Shown here: positions 45,873-55,370 of the stretch, one piece after another
Layout of the letters: every line of letters begins with the position of its first letter
How positions within the stretch are numbered: the first letter of the stretch is position 1
Assembly: GCF_050379415.1 (NCBI RefSeq)
Contig: NZ_JBNRLS010000002.1
Span: 806,001 to 870,000 of the forward strand
Source: Marinobacter sp050379415
Lineage (GTDB): Bacteria; Pseudomonadota; Gammaproteobacteria; Pseudomonadales; Oleiphilaceae
Direction: 5' to 3'
DNA length: 64,000 nt
Notes under the pieces: model-generated
What the model was told of the DNA's origin: nothing
Seen by the model: the letters and a program-made list of their open reading frames with translations, nothing else
Databases searched by the model: none
Position numbers and translations under genes: made by a program

Positions 45873-46352
45873 TCAGCGGTCGCGGGTCTCGTCCTGGCCT
45901 GCCAGGATCTGCTCGGCGCGGGCGCGCTCTTCCGCGCTCAGGCCGGTTGCCTGCCGTTCACTGCGCCGGGCACGGATAACCACGCCAGCGACAACAAGCA
46001 GGCCACAAAAGACAGCAATGGCCGGCGTCGCCCACAACAGGAAGGTGCGACTGTCCAGTTCCGGCTTGTACCGGACAAATTCGCCAAACCGTGCAACCAG
46101 CGCATCGACAATCTCCTCGTTGCTGGCACCGGCCTGCATCATCCGGTACACCTCGTTACGCATATCCTGGGAGATGGGTGCGTTGGAATCGGCGATATTC
46201 TGGTTCTGGCATTTCGGGCACCGAAGCTCGGCAATCAGGTTCTGATAACGCACTTCCTGTTCGCGGGTATCGAAATCATAGACAGCGGCGACTTCCGCCT
46301 GTGCCAGGCCTGCAGTCAGCACGAACAGGGTTGCGAGTACGAATCGCATCAT
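45873..46352 (-). CDS. ccmH: cytochrome c maturation protein CcmH
   Basis: This 159-residue protein has a signal peptide, the redox motif LRCPKCQNQNIADSNAP (CPKC near 43) and a C-terminal transmembrane helix. It reduces the apocytochrome CxxCH thiols before haem ligation. It is the short form; the TPR part is the separate ccmI gene. It overlaps the ccmG stop by one base. Confidence 0.96.
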   Translation of the reverse strand: MMRFVLATLFVLTAGLAQAEVAAVYDFDTREQEVRYQNLIAELRCPKCQNQNIADSNAPISQDMRNEVYRMMQAGASNEEIVDALVARFGEFVRYKPELDSRTFLLWATPAIAVFCGLLVVAGVVIRARRSERQATGLSAEERARAEQILAGQDETRDR

Positions 46353-46888
46353 CAGCTGTTACCCCGTGCTTCTTCGATCACCGGCAGCAACGTTTCTTCC
46401 CACACTTTCGGATTGACCACACCGACATGGCGGTAGCGGACCACGCCATCGGCATCAATCACGAAGGTCTCCGGAGCCCCGTAAACGCCCAGGTCGAAAC
46501 CCAGGGTACCCTTGGGGTCATAGATGGTTGTTCGGTAGGGATCACCCAGGCGATCGAGCCAGACCAGGGCATCCTCGCGCTTGTCCTTGTAGTTCAGGCC
46601 GATAATGTTGATACCTTTCTCATTCGCCAGCCACATCAGGTCATCGTGCTCATCGCGACAGGACGGACACCAGGTCCCCCAGACATTGAGCAGGGAAACC
46701 TCGCCGCGGAACAGGCTGCGGTCCAGCGTCGCCTCCGGGTTCTGGAGATCCGCCAGGGAAAACTCGGGCACCGGCTTGCCAATCAGGGCGGACTCGAGTT
46801 TGGTCGGGTCCTTGCCGATGCCGGAAAACAGAACCACACCCAGTACCAGGGCCACCAGCAATGGCAGGAACAGCAGGAAGCGCTTCAT
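46352..46888 (-). CDS. ccmG: thiol:disulfide interchange protein CcmG/DsbE
   Basis: This 178-residue membrane-anchored thioredoxin has an N-terminal helix (3-20) and the active site WGTWCPSCRDEH (WCPSC) near 72. It feeds reducing power to CcmH and apocytochrome c in the periplasm. ATGA overlap with ccmF. Confidence 0.96.
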   Translation of the reverse strand: MKRFLLFLPLLVALVLGVVLFSGIGKDPTKLESALIGKPVPEFSLADLQNPEATLDRSLFRGEVSLLNVWGTWCPSCRDEHDDLMWLANEKGINIIGLNYKDKREDALVWLDRLGDPYRTTIYDPKGTLGFDLGVYGAPETFVIDADGVVRYRHVGVVNPKVWEETLLPVIEEARGNS

Positions 46889-48888
46889 GACAAGGCCTCC
46901 GCTTCACCTTTAACCCCACCAGCAGGCCGGGCGTTCTGCGGAACCCGCTCATCGGCGCGATCCCGGATACGGTAGCGCTTGTCGGATATGGCGAGGAAGC
47001 CACCGATCGCCATCACCAGGGCGCCGAGCCAGAGCCAGCGGACCAGGGGCTTGTATTGCAGGCGGATGGCCCAGGCTTCATCGGTGAGACGTTCACCGAT
47101 TGCCACGAAGATATCCCGGAACAGGCCGGCGTCAATATCCGCCTCGGTCATGACGCTCATGCCCACACTGTACTGACGCTTTTCAGGATGCAATTCGGCA
47201 ACCTTCTCGCCATCGAGCATCACATCGAAGCCACCATACTGGGCGGTAAAGTTCTGGCCACGACGCTCACCGATGTCAGTGAATACGAACTGGTAGTCGC
47301 CCACGGTGGCGACGTCGCCCGGGGTCATCCGGACATCCCGTTCAATGCCATAGTTTGAAACCACCGTGGCACCGGCCATCACCATGGCAAGCCCCAGATG
47401 CCCCAGCACCATCCCCCAGTAACTCCGGGATTGACGCGTCAAGCCGTGGAACCGGCCCTTGCGGGAAGATGACTTGTCCCAAAGGTCCCAGAAGGTGGCT
47501 ACCGTGACCCACATGGCAGTAAAGACGCCGGCAAATGCCCATGGCTTGAATCCGCCATAACCGATGATCACCGCGGTGCTGGCCACAAGACTGATTGCAA
47601 GAGGCCAGAGCAGCTTACGGCCAAGCCAGCCGCCGTCGGTTTTCTTCCAGCGGGAAAAGATACCGGCACCCAGAAGCAGGCCGGCCGCCACCGCCAGCGG
47701 GCTGAAGGTGAGGTTGAAGAACGGCTCACCGATGGACAACTTGCCCAGTTCCAGGTAGTCCAGAACCAGCGGATACAGAGTCCCGATCGCCACCAGCAAG
47801 GTCGCTGACACCAGCAACACATTATTCAACAGGAGGAAGATTTCCCGGGACAGCGAACCATACCGGGCGCGCACGTGTACCACAGGGGCCCGGAAAGCAT
47901 ACAGCGCCAGACTGCCAATCATGGTTACCGCGAGCAACATGAGCAGGAACTTGCCGCGCTCCGGATCGGAAGCAAAGGCATGGACGGAGGTCAGCACGCC
48001 GGAACGCACCAGGAAAGTACCCAACAGGCTCAACGCAAACGTGACAATCGCCAGCAGCACGGTCCAGCTCTTGAACACGCCGCGTTTTTCAGTGACCGCC
48101 AGCGAATGCATCAACGCGGTACCGGACAGCCAGGGCAGCAGTGAAGCATTTTCCACCGGATCCCAGAACCACCAGCCGCCCCAGCCGAGTTCGTAGTAGG
48201 CCCACCAGCTGCCGAGCGCGATGCCAATAGACAGAAACGCCCAGGCCACGGTTGTCCAGGGCCGGGACCAGCGCGCCCAGGCGGCGTCCAACCGACCGTT
48301 GATCAGTGCCGCGATGGCAAAGGCAAACGCAACGGAGAAGCCGACATAGCCCATATACAGCATCGGCGGGTGCATGATCAGGCCGATGTCCTGGAGCAGC
48401 GGGTTGAGGTCAGCACCATCGGCCGGCACATTCGGGAGCAGTCGGTCGAAGGGGTTGGAAGTGACGATGATGAACAACAGGAAGCCGACAGCAACCATGC
48501 CCAGCACCGACAGCACCTGGGAAATCATCACCGTTGGCAGTCGGCGGCTGAAAATCGCCACTGCCATCGTCCAGCCTGACAGCATCAGGATCCACAGCAG
48601 CAGCGAGCCTTCGTGGCCACCCCAGACCGCACTGAACTTGTAGTACCAGGGCAGCATGCTGTTGCTGTTGTTGGCCACGTACGCGACCGAGAAATCGTCG
48701 GTCAGGAAAGCGTGGGTCAGCAGGCCGAATGCCAGGGCAATAAACACAAACATGCCCGACGACAATGGTCGGGCGAATGCCTGGAGGTTGTCCCGGCCGG
48801 TCACCGAACCGACCAGGGGCACGACGGAGAGGAGCACTGCCAGCAACAGCGCGAGAATCAGTGCAATCTGTCCGAGTTCCGGAAACAT
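46885..48888 (-). CDS. ccmF: haem lyase CcmF
   Basis: This 667-residue membrane protein has about 15 helices and the WWD haem-handling motif GWGGWWFWDPVENASLLPWL. It also has conserved periplasmic segments such as HPPMLYMGYVGFSVAFAFA. With CcmH and CcmI it ligates haem to apocytochromes. Length is usual for the family. Confidence 0.97.
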   Translation of the reverse strand: MFPELGQIALILALLLAVLLSVVPLVGSVTGRDNLQAFARPLSSGMFVFIALAFGLLTHAFLTDDFSVAYVANNSNSMLPWYYKFSAVWGGHEGSLLLWILMLSGWTMAVAIFSRRLPTVMISQVLSVLGMVAVGFLLFIIVTSNPFDRLLPNVPADGADLNPLLQDIGLIMHPPMLYMGYVGFSVAFAFAIAALINGRLDAAWARWSRPWTTVAWAFLSIGIALGSWWAYYELGWGGWWFWDPVENASLLPWLSGTALMHSLAVTEKRGVFKSWTVLLAIVTFALSLLGTFLVRSGVLTSVHAFASDPERGKFLLMLLAVTMIGSLALYAFRAPVVHVRARYGSLSREIFLLLNNVLLVSATLLVAIGTLYPLVLDYLELGKLSIGEPFFNLTFSPLAVAAGLLLGAGIFSRWKKTDGGWLGRKLLWPLAISLVASTAVIIGYGGFKPWAFAGVFTAMWVTVATFWDLWDKSSSRKGRFHGLTRQSRSYWGMVLGHLGLAMVMAGATVVSNYGIERDVRMTPGDVATVGDYQFVFTDIGERRGQNFTAQYGGFDVMLDGEKVAELHPEKRQYSVGMSVMTEADIDAGLFRDIFVAIGERLTDEAWAIRLQYKPLVRWLWLGALVMAIGGFLAISDKRYRIRDRADERVPQNARPAGGVKGEAEALS

Positions 48889-48920
48889 CAGAATCCCCTA
48901 TTCAGGCTGGTAGGTTTGGA

Positions 48921-49391
48921 TCAATACGACTGTGACTGGGCAGTCTCACCCGCCTTGTGTTGCCCCTTGGAGGCTTTCTCCAGGGCGTCGGCCACTTCCG
49001 GTGGCATGTAATTCTCATCATGCTTGGCCAGCACCTGATCCGCAACGAACCTGCCCTGCCCATCAAGTTTGCCCATAGCGACCACACCCTGACCTTCGGC
49101 GAACAGATCCGGGAGGATGCCGTTGTATTCTACCGGCACCGAGGAATTGAAATCAGTGACACGGAATTCCACCTTCAGGCTAGCCGGGTCACGGATCACC
49201 GAGCCCTCCTCAACCATGCCGCCGGCCCGGATGCGTACATCCTGTGGCGCCTCACCGGCAGCAATCTGCGACGGATCGTAGAACAGATTGATATTCTGCC
49301 GGAGAGCGTAGGTGGTCAGTGCCACGGCAACGCCGATACCAGCGAGGAGAAAGAGAACAATGGTCAGCCGTTTTTTACGGATCGGGTGCAT
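48921..49391 (-). CDS. ccmE: periplasmic haem chaperone CcmE
   Basis: This 156-residue protein has an N-terminal anchor helix and an OB fold ending in VLAKHDENYMPPEV. The His of KHDENY is the residue that binds haem covalently. It carries haem from CcmABCD to CcmF. The N-terminus MHPIRKKRLTIVLFLLAG is a typical CcmE start. Confidence 0.97.
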   Translation of the reverse strand: MHPIRKKRLTIVLFLLAGIGVAVALTTYALRQNINLFYDPSQIAAGEAPQDVRIRAGGMVEEGSVIRDPASLKVEFRVTDFNSSVPVEYNGILPDLFAEGQGVVAMGKLDGQGRFVADQVLAKHDENYMPPEVADALEKASKGQHKAGETAQSQSY

Positions 49392-49405
49392 GCTTAACCT
49401 GCTTG

Positions 49406-49639
49406 TCAGTCCTGGGAAACTTCAACTCGGGTGAACGTGGCGGCGGGTCGCGCTGCCCGCTGCCGGCCCTGGTCCTGGCGCTCATAATTCCTGCGGCAAG
49501 CTTCCATCATTACGCTGCGCCGGTGCCGCGACCAGACCATCAGTCCGACCATCAATACGAGAAACACACCGTAGCAGGTCCACACGTAGGGGCCGTGGCC
49601 TTCCATTGCAATAAACGCGGAGAGTGAATCAAACGCCAT
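49406..49639 (-). CDS. ccmD: haem exporter protein CcmD
   Basis: This 77-residue single-span protein has helix 15-35 (GPYVWTCYGVFLVLMVGLMVW) with the GxYVWxxY signature of CcmD, then a basic cytoplasmic tail. It assists release of holo-CcmE from CcmABC. It lies three bases after ccmC. Confidence 0.92.
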   Translation of the reverse strand: MAFDSLSAFIAMEGHGPYVWTCYGVFLVLMVGLMVWSRHRRSVMMEACRRNYERQDQGRQRAARPAATFTRVEVSQD

Positions 49640-49642
49640 GGA

Positions 49643-50407
49643 TCAGTGCCTCCCCGCCATTACCAGATCTTTTACCCACCGGGTCCGCTGTTCACGGGCG
49701 ATGATCTCCGTCTGCATCCGGAGGCAGGCCAGCCAACCGAAAATCAGGTACAGCCCCAGTATCGATAACAGCAGGGGCACCCACATTTCCGCGGGCATGG
49801 AGGGCTTCTCCGTCAGCTTGAAGGTGGCGGGCTGATGCAACGTGTTCCACCATTCCACCGAGTATTTGATAATCGGAATATTCACCACACCCACCAGCAC
49901 CAGCACGGCGACGGCGCGGGCAGCGGACTTTTCGTCATTGATGGCCCGATCCAGCGCGATCACCCCGCCATACAGAAACAGCAGGATCAGCATGGAGGTC
50001 AGCCGGGCATCCCAGATCCACCAGGTACCCCACGTGGGCTTGCCCCAGACCGCGCCGGTAAACAGAGCCAGGAACGTCAGTACCAGGCCGACCGGCGCTA
50101 CGGCCTTGACAAACACATCGGCCAGCTTCATACGCCATACGAGGGTAACGACAGCTGCCACCGCCATCATGATGTAGACCGACTGGGCCAGAAACGCGGT
50201 CGGCACGTGAATGAAGATAATCCGGTAACTGTTGCCCTGAAGGTAATCCTTCGGAGCAAAAGCCAGGCCCCAGATCACGCCTGCCATCAGCAACAGCGCA
50301 CCAGAAACCAGCAGCCAGGGCATCAGACGGGTCGCAATCCCGTAGAACCATTTGGGCGAGCCCAGCTTATGAAATAATTGCCACATCGATTGGTACCCGT
50401 TAACCAA
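49643..50407 (-). CDS. ccmC: haem exporter/handling protein CcmC
   Basis: This 254-residue protein has six helices and the WWD motif WGTWWIWDARLTSMLILL in a periplasmic loop. It delivers haem to CcmE. It contains the conserved HVPTAF and HQPATF histidine segments that ligate haem. It is positioned after ccmB, as in other gammaproteobacteria. Confidence 0.97.
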   Translation of the reverse strand: MVNGYQSMWQLFHKLGSPKWFYGIATRLMPWLLVSGALLLMAGVIWGLAFAPKDYLQGNSYRIIFIHVPTAFLAQSVYIMMAVAAVVTLVWRMKLADVFVKAVAPVGLVLTFLALFTGAVWGKPTWGTWWIWDARLTSMLILLFLYGGVIALDRAINDEKSAARAVAVLVLVGVVNIPIIKYSVEWWNTLHQPATFKLTEKPSMPAEMWVPLLLSILGLYLIFGWLACLRMQTEIIAREQRTRWVKDLVMAGRH

Positions 50408-50419
50408 TTACCTTGTTTA

Positions 50420-51142
50420 TTAGCTATTGGACATGCTGATTTTCAGTGCTGATGCCGAAGCAAACGGAGCCAGCGTCAGGGCCAGAACCAGGAAGGCCCC
50501 CATCAATGCCAGGTAGGCCCCGACCGGAGCCCCCTCGGATGCGGCCGCCACTGTCCCTGTCCCGAAAATCAGCACGGGAATGTACAGCGGAATGATCAAC
50601 AGGGACAAGAGCACCCCTGCCGACCGCAATCCCAGGGTCAACGCCGCACCGATGGAGCCTATCAGACTCAACACCGGCGTACCGATCAGCAGCGTTAGAC
50701 AAAGAATGCCGATAGAGTTCCCCGGCAGATGCACCATAATGCCCAGCACCGGCGTCAGGATCACCAGAGGCAGCCCGGTCAGCATCCAGTGCGCCAGCGT
50801 CTTCGCCAGTACCAGCAGGAACAGAGGCTGCGGCTGCAGTACCAACTGCTCCAGTGTCCCGTCGTCAAAGTCATGCCGGAACAGATGATCCAGGGACAAC
50901 AACACCGACAAGAGAGCTGCTACCCACAGGATACCCGCTCCCGCCTCTCGCAGGAATGACACTTCCGGACTAACCCCGAGTGGGAACAGGGTTACCACCA
51001 TCACGAAAAACAACAGCGGGTTGAGGAGATCCTGGCGTTGGCGGAAAGCCACCTGCATATCGCGCAGAAATACGGCTTTCATGGCGCCGGAAACACCGAC
51101 ACTGTCCCTGACCGGTTGCACACGAACGGGATTACTCGTCAT
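50420..51142 (-). CDS. ccmB: haem ABC exporter permease CcmB
   Basis: This 240-residue protein has six helices and family segments RDMQVAFRQRQDLLNPLLFF and DFDDGTLEQLVLQPQPL. I chose ATG 51142, which has GGAGG eight bases upstream and overlaps the end of ccmA by 11 bases. The longer open frame to 51439 is a shadow of ccmA. Confidence 0.95.
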   Translation of the reverse strand: MTSNPVRVQPVRDSVGVSGAMKAVFLRDMQVAFRQRQDLLNPLLFFVMVVTLFPLGVSPEVSFLREAGAGILWVAALLSVLLSLDHLFRHDFDDGTLEQLVLQPQPLFLLVLAKTLAHWMLTGLPLVILTPVLGIMVHLPGNSIGILCLTLLIGTPVLSLIGSIGAALTLGLRSAGVLLSLLIIPLYIPVLIFGTGTVAAASEGAPVGAYLALMGAFLVLALTLAPFASASALKISMSNS

Positions 51143-51770
51143 CCGCCTGACCTCCCCCGAGTACGATGCGTTGCATACCGGGCAGTGCCAGATCATGGTG
51201 GGTTGTGACCACGACCGCACCGCCCTCCGCCGCGCGCTGCTGCAATAATGTCTCGATCGCCCTGACTCCGTCGGCATCGATCGCCGTGAATACCTCATCC
51301 AGCAACCACAGGGGCTCATCGGCAATAAGCAGCCGTGCCAGCGCGACCCGTCGCTGCTGGCCGGCGGACAGATTGCGGCACGGCACGTTCTGGTAACCCG
51401 CCAGCCCGGTCCCCTCCAGCGCCCGGGACAGCGCCTCATCAGAAACCGGGTGCCGGCCGGCCATCAGGGCCCGAAGATTTTCCATGGGGGTAAGCAGTGG
51501 TTTGATACCCGGCCGGTGGCCAAGATAAAGCATGTTGCGCAGGAAGCTCTCACGCTGCCCCGCCCTGGGCTGGCCGCACCAGTAAAGATCACCGGACCAG
51601 GCATCGTTCAGGCCGGCAAGGATACGCAGAAGGGTTGTCTTGCCCGAGCCGTTCGGGCCTTCAACGCGGGTAACGGTGCCCGGCAATACGGAGAAGGAAA
51701 GGTCACGGAATAATATCCGCTCATCCCGTTCACAATGGAGATTGACAGCCTGTAGTAACGGCTCAGACAT
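51132..51770 (-). CDS. ccmA: haem ABC exporter ATP-binding protein CcmA
   Basis: This ABC ATPase has Walker A GPNGSGKTTLL, signature NLSAGQQRRVALARLL, Walker B LWLLDE and switch histidine in TTHHDLAL. The chosen ATG at 51770 gives 212 residues, the usual CcmA length; an in-frame upstream ATG at 51845 would add 25 residues. First gene of the ccm operon, 176 bases after the MoxR-like ATPase. Confidence 0.95.
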   Translation of the reverse strand: MSEPLLQAVNLHCERDERILFRDLSFSVLPGTVTRVEGPNGSGKTTLLRILAGLNDAWSGDLYWCGQPRAGQRESFLRNMLYLGHRPGIKPLLTPMENLRALMAGRHPVSDEALSRALEGTGLAGYQNVPCRNLSAGQQRRVALARLLIADEPLWLLDEVFTAIDADGVRAIETLLQQRAAEGGAVVVTTHHDLALPGMQRIVLGGGQADDE

Positions 51771-51946
51771 CAGGGCCCCGAATCCAGGCGATGCGCGTTT
51801 TGCGGCACCGGGTGTATTCATGACTGACACGACGGGTGCAGACATCGTTAGCGGCAGGGATTGCCGGCGGCGCGTATTATAACCAAAGGTTTTCCGGATT
51901 ACTCTTGCCGCGCATCAATTTGCCACATATGGTCGACACAGCCTGG

Positions 51947-53056
51947 CTACTGGATCAGCGAACGCAGCGCCCAGGCCTGCTTCCAGCTGTCCCCCTCCCG
52001 GGTGGCCACCGCCGTGTCGAAGTAATGCCGCAGACGCCTGCGATCCTCCGGCTGGTCCTTGAGCGCAGAACCGATGATGTGGTGCATCAACTGCTCCACC
52101 GTCATCGCGTCACCGCCGTAATACCAGGCGTTCAGGCTGGCGGCGTGGGCCACCGCCACCGCTTCCGCCGTGGACAGCGCGGCACCCGCCAGGCGATCGG
52201 TACTGCGACCGTCGAGGGTCTGGCCATTGCGCAGCTCATGGAACATGGTCACCAGTACCTCAAGCACCCGAGGGTCCGGCTCCACGGAAACACCGGCGGC
52301 GATATTGGCCTTGCGCACTTCCCTGACCACCACATCCAGTTCGTCAGCCAGGTTGCGGATCGGCCGGATCTCCTCGAAATCCATCCGGCGCTTGAGGGCG
52401 GCGCTCATGGCATGCACACCCTCATCGATGCTGTTGGAAGTGGCAACCACGTTGAAGCCCTCCCGCGCCAGAATGACGCCTTCATCTCCGGCCAGCTCCG
52501 GGATCACCACGACCCGATCCGAGAGCACTGACAGCAAGGCATCCTGCAACGCCTGGGGGCAGCGGGCAATCTCCTCGAACCGCACCAGGCGCCCTTCCAT
52601 CATGCCCCGCAGCAGCGGGCTGGGCACCAGGGCCTTGAGACAGGGCCCTTCATTCTTGAGGATCGCCTCGTTCCAGCTGTACAAAAGCTGGCTGACCTGG
52701 CTGACCGCCCCGCCCTGGAGGGTCAGGGTGGAGCCGCCCGAGATTCCGGCCGCCAGCAGTTCGGACAACCACGATTTGGCCGTACCCGGCTCGCCCACCA
52801 AGAGGCAGCCCCGGCTGGTGCACAGGGAAATGATGATGCGGACCACCATCGCCCGGTCCGCCACGAACTTGCGCTCGATGCCGAGCTCATCGTCGCCCAT
52901 GACAAACTTCTCCACCGCCCGGGGGGACATGCGCCATCCCGGTGGCACCGGCCCCTCGTCGAGGGCCGCGAGTTTCTCGAGCTCCGCGGCGTAGGTAACC
53001 TCGGCCGGCTCCCGCTGGGCGGCTTTCTTCTGGTGTGTAGCTTTGCTGGCTGTCAT
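51947..53056 (-). CDS. MoxR-like AAA+ ATPase in the three-ATPase operon
   Basis: This 369-residue AAA_5/MoxR-type ATPase has Walker A GEPGTAKS (88-95), a Walker B-like RLVRFEEI (156-163), sensor 1 VVATSNSID and arginine-finger KRRMDFEEI. The N-terminal 60 residues are charged and not part of the AAA core. It differs from the Bat-operon MoxR at 37587. Related ATPases usually pair with a VWA protein, but none is adjacent. Its ATG overlaps the stop of the GspE-like fusion gene (ATGA), so it is translated with it. Partner and substrate are unknown. Confidence 0.85.
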   Translation of the reverse strand: MTASKATHQKKAAQREPAEVTYAAELEKLAALDEGPVPPGWRMSPRAVEKFVMGDDELGIERKFVADRAMVVRIIISLCTSRGCLLVGEPGTAKSWLSELLAAGISGGSTLTLQGGAVSQVSQLLYSWNEAILKNEGPCLKALVPSPLLRGMMEGRLVRFEEIARCPQALQDALLSVLSDRVVVIPELAGDEGVILAREGFNVVATSNSIDEGVHAMSAALKRRMDFEEIRPIRNLADELDVVVREVRKANIAAGVSVEPDPRVLEVLVTMFHELRNGQTLDGRSTDRLAGAALSTAEAVAVAHAASLNAWYYGGDAMTVEQLMHHIIGSALKDQPEDRRRLRHYFDTAVATREGDSWKQAWALRSLIQ

Positions 53057-55344
53057 CGGGCACTCCTGCGGCCGCCACGAACTTCCGGTGCCATGCGTTC
53101 CCTCGGCAGGATACGCGGCAATTCAGACAGAGGAATCACCCCCTCAATTACATGATCCAGAGCACTGTCACGCATGGTGACCAGGCCGGCATCCAGGGCC
53201 CGCCAGCGCAGCTCACCAATGGGCGGCTGGCTGGAAATGGCGTTGCGGATGTCCGAATCCACCTCCATGTATTCAACAATCGCCACCCGCCCGTGGGTCC
53301 CCCGACCGTTGCACTTGTCACAGCCCTCACCCTCGAAGCAGCGGAAATCCGTCGGCGCACCCTCGGGGAAAAGTTCCGCGAGGATCGCAGGATCGGGTTC
53401 CGCCGGCTGACAGCAATGGCGGCAGATGCGCTTGGCCAGCCGCTGGGCGATCACCGCCAGCAACTCTCCGGCAATGGAGTTGGGGTGAACACCCAGGTCA
53501 TAGAGGCGCTGCAGGGAATCAACCGCATCGTTACAGTGCAACGTGGATAACACCACGTGCCCCGTCTGAGACGCACGGATGGCCTCCAGGGCGGTTTCCT
53601 GGTCCCGGATCTCTCCCACCAGAATGACATCCGGGTCTTCCCGGACAAAGGCCCGCATGGCGTCGGCAAAGCCGAAACCGATTTCAGAGCGGACCCGGGT
53701 CTGCTGGATGTTGTCGATGGAATACTCGATCGGGTCCTCGACGGTGATCACTTTGCGCCGGCCATCATCTGCAAGGGTCTGCAGGCCCGCATACAGGGTG
53801 GTGGACTTGCCGGAACCGGTGGGACCAACCACCAGCACCAGACCCGCGGGGTTATCCAGCAGGCGCTGATAGCGGGCACCGATGGCTTTGGACATCCCCA
53901 GCTCGGCGATGGTCATGGCGCGCCCGGTCTGGGGCAGTAACCGGATAACAGCGTGCTCGCCATGCAGCGACGGCTGGGTCTGGATCCGGAGGTCATAGGA
54001 AGCCTCCCCCAGCTTCAGCTGGGATCGGCCACCCTGGGGCAGTCGATGCTCGGCAATGTTGAGCTCGGCCCGCAGCTTGATCACGTTGATTACGCCCCGC
54101 AATTCCCGGGGACTGAGCTGGTACTGGGGCAGGTCGTGCAGTTCGCCATCCACCCTCAGGCGGATCCGGACCCGGTCGCCGTATTGTTCGATATGGATGT
54201 CACTGGCTTTCTCGCTGACCGCATCCAGCAGGATCGCCTCATACACCGAGACCAGATAGGGGCTTACCTGCTTGTTGCCCCCATGCTCACCAAGTGCCCC
54301 GGTCGACTCGGTTTTTGAATCGTGGGTCTTTTCCCTGCCCGTGCCGTGGTCGGCCACGAACTGCTTGCCCTGGGCCGTCAGGTCGAGGGCGGACCATACC
54401 CTGCGGAAATCCGTCGGCGTGACCAGCAGGCATTCGATCACGGACTTCTGGGTCAGGCGCTCCAGCTGATCAGTGCGGGCATCGGGATCATCGGTGATAA
54501 CGGTTATCTTGCCGTCGGCCTCGGCCACCGGAAGCAGTCGCGACAAGTCGAGGAAGGTCCGGGAGAATCGGCGGAACAGGGCCGGCTGCAGATCCGGCAA
54601 CAGCTCGTCGGCCTCCTTGAATACCATGCCCCGCTGCTGGGCCAGGGTCCGGTACAGGTCGATCTCCTCGAGGTTCAGCTTGCGCCGCACCAGGTCAAGG
54701 ACCCGCGAATTTGTCCTGGCCGCCTCAACCTTGGCGTCAGCCAGGACTTTTTCGTCGATGACGCCGAGGTCAATCAGGATCTGCTCAGCATTGCGGTTGA
54801 AATCCACCCAGCCGAGGGTGCGCATCCGGACCAGGCCGAATCCCTGTTTTTCAAACATCGCCAGACTGGGCACCGGCCCTGCCCTGCCCTCCAGGCAGAT
54901 CAGCCGCCCCTGGTTCCGGAGGAATGGCAGCACCACATCACGCCGGGGCAGGAAGGTGCTGGAAAGCACCAGATCGCAAAGCACGTCCAGCTCGGGCGCA
55001 CTCTCGATGTCGGCTACCACCACATCCACGTTGTGGTGGCCGAGCCGGAAGAACCGCTCCCGGGCAGCTTCGGCCACCACCGGGTTGCGCTCCACATAGA
55101 TGACCCGATGCGCCAGTTCCGACAGCACGGCCGTCAGGTAGCCGGAGCCTCCGCCGACGTGCATTACAACCTGGTCCGGTTCGATTTCCGGTATCAGGGA
55201 CAGGAGATGCCGGACGGTTTCCTCCCTGGGAATGGAGTGCCCGGTAATAGAGGGGGCAAGATCCGAGCAGGCAACAAACTCGTGGCGGGAAACGGCAAGC
55301 AGGGCCTCAGCGCCCCTCGGGTACAGTTTACTCATTAACAGCAT
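53053..55344 (-). CDS. GspE/PilB-type ATPase fused to an N-terminal PCMT-like methyltransferase domain
   Basis: This 763-residue protein has three parts. Residues about 15-180 resemble protein-L-isoaspartate O-methyltransferase, with GHSIPREETV then the SAM loop VVMHVGGGSGYLTAVLSELA (59-78) and acidic VIYVERN. Residues about 180-325 resemble the MshEN/T2SSE N-domain. Residues 360-735 are a secretion ATPase with Walker A GPTGSGKS (507-514), an Asp box VEDPIEY, Walker B DVILVGEIRD, a His box STLHCND and a zinc module with C641, C644, C675 and C678. All ATPase motifs look intact. A methyltransferase fused to GspE is unusual; no pilin, platform or secretin gene is nearby. The start may instead be ATG 55335. 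It follows a MinD/FleN-like gene by 26 bases. Confidence 0.88.
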   Translation of the reverse strand: MLLMSKLYPRGAEALLAVSRHEFVACSDLAPSITGHSIPREETVRHLLSLIPEIEPDQVVMHVGGGSGYLTAVLSELAHRVIYVERNPVVAEAARERFFRLGHHNVDVVVADIESAPELDVLCDLVLSSTFLPRRDVVLPFLRNQGRLICLEGRAGPVPSLAMFEKQGFGLVRMRTLGWVDFNRNAEQILIDLGVIDEKVLADAKVEAARTNSRVLDLVRRKLNLEEIDLYRTLAQQRGMVFKEADELLPDLQPALFRRFSRTFLDLSRLLPVAEADGKITVITDDPDARTDQLERLTQKSVIECLLVTPTDFRRVWSALDLTAQGKQFVADHGTGREKTHDSKTESTGALGEHGGNKQVSPYLVSVYEAILLDAVSEKASDIHIEQYGDRVRIRLRVDGELHDLPQYQLSPRELRGVINVIKLRAELNIAEHRLPQGGRSQLKLGEASYDLRIQTQPSLHGEHAVIRLLPQTGRAMTIAELGMSKAIGARYQRLLDNPAGLVLVVGPTGSGKSTTLYAGLQTLADDGRRKVITVEDPIEYSIDNIQQTRVRSEIGFGFADAMRAFVREDPDVILVGEIRDQETALEAIRASQTGHVVLSTLHCNDAVDSLQRLYDLGVHPNSIAGELLAVIAQRLAKRICRHCCQPAEPDPAILAELFPEGAPTDFRCFEGEGCDKCNGRGTHGRVAIVEYMEVDSDIRNAISSQPPIGELRWRALDAGLVTMRDSALDHVIEGVIPLSELPRILPRERMAPEVRGGRRSAR

Positions 55345-55370
55345 CCATCAAGATCAGGTCTCGCTCGGGC

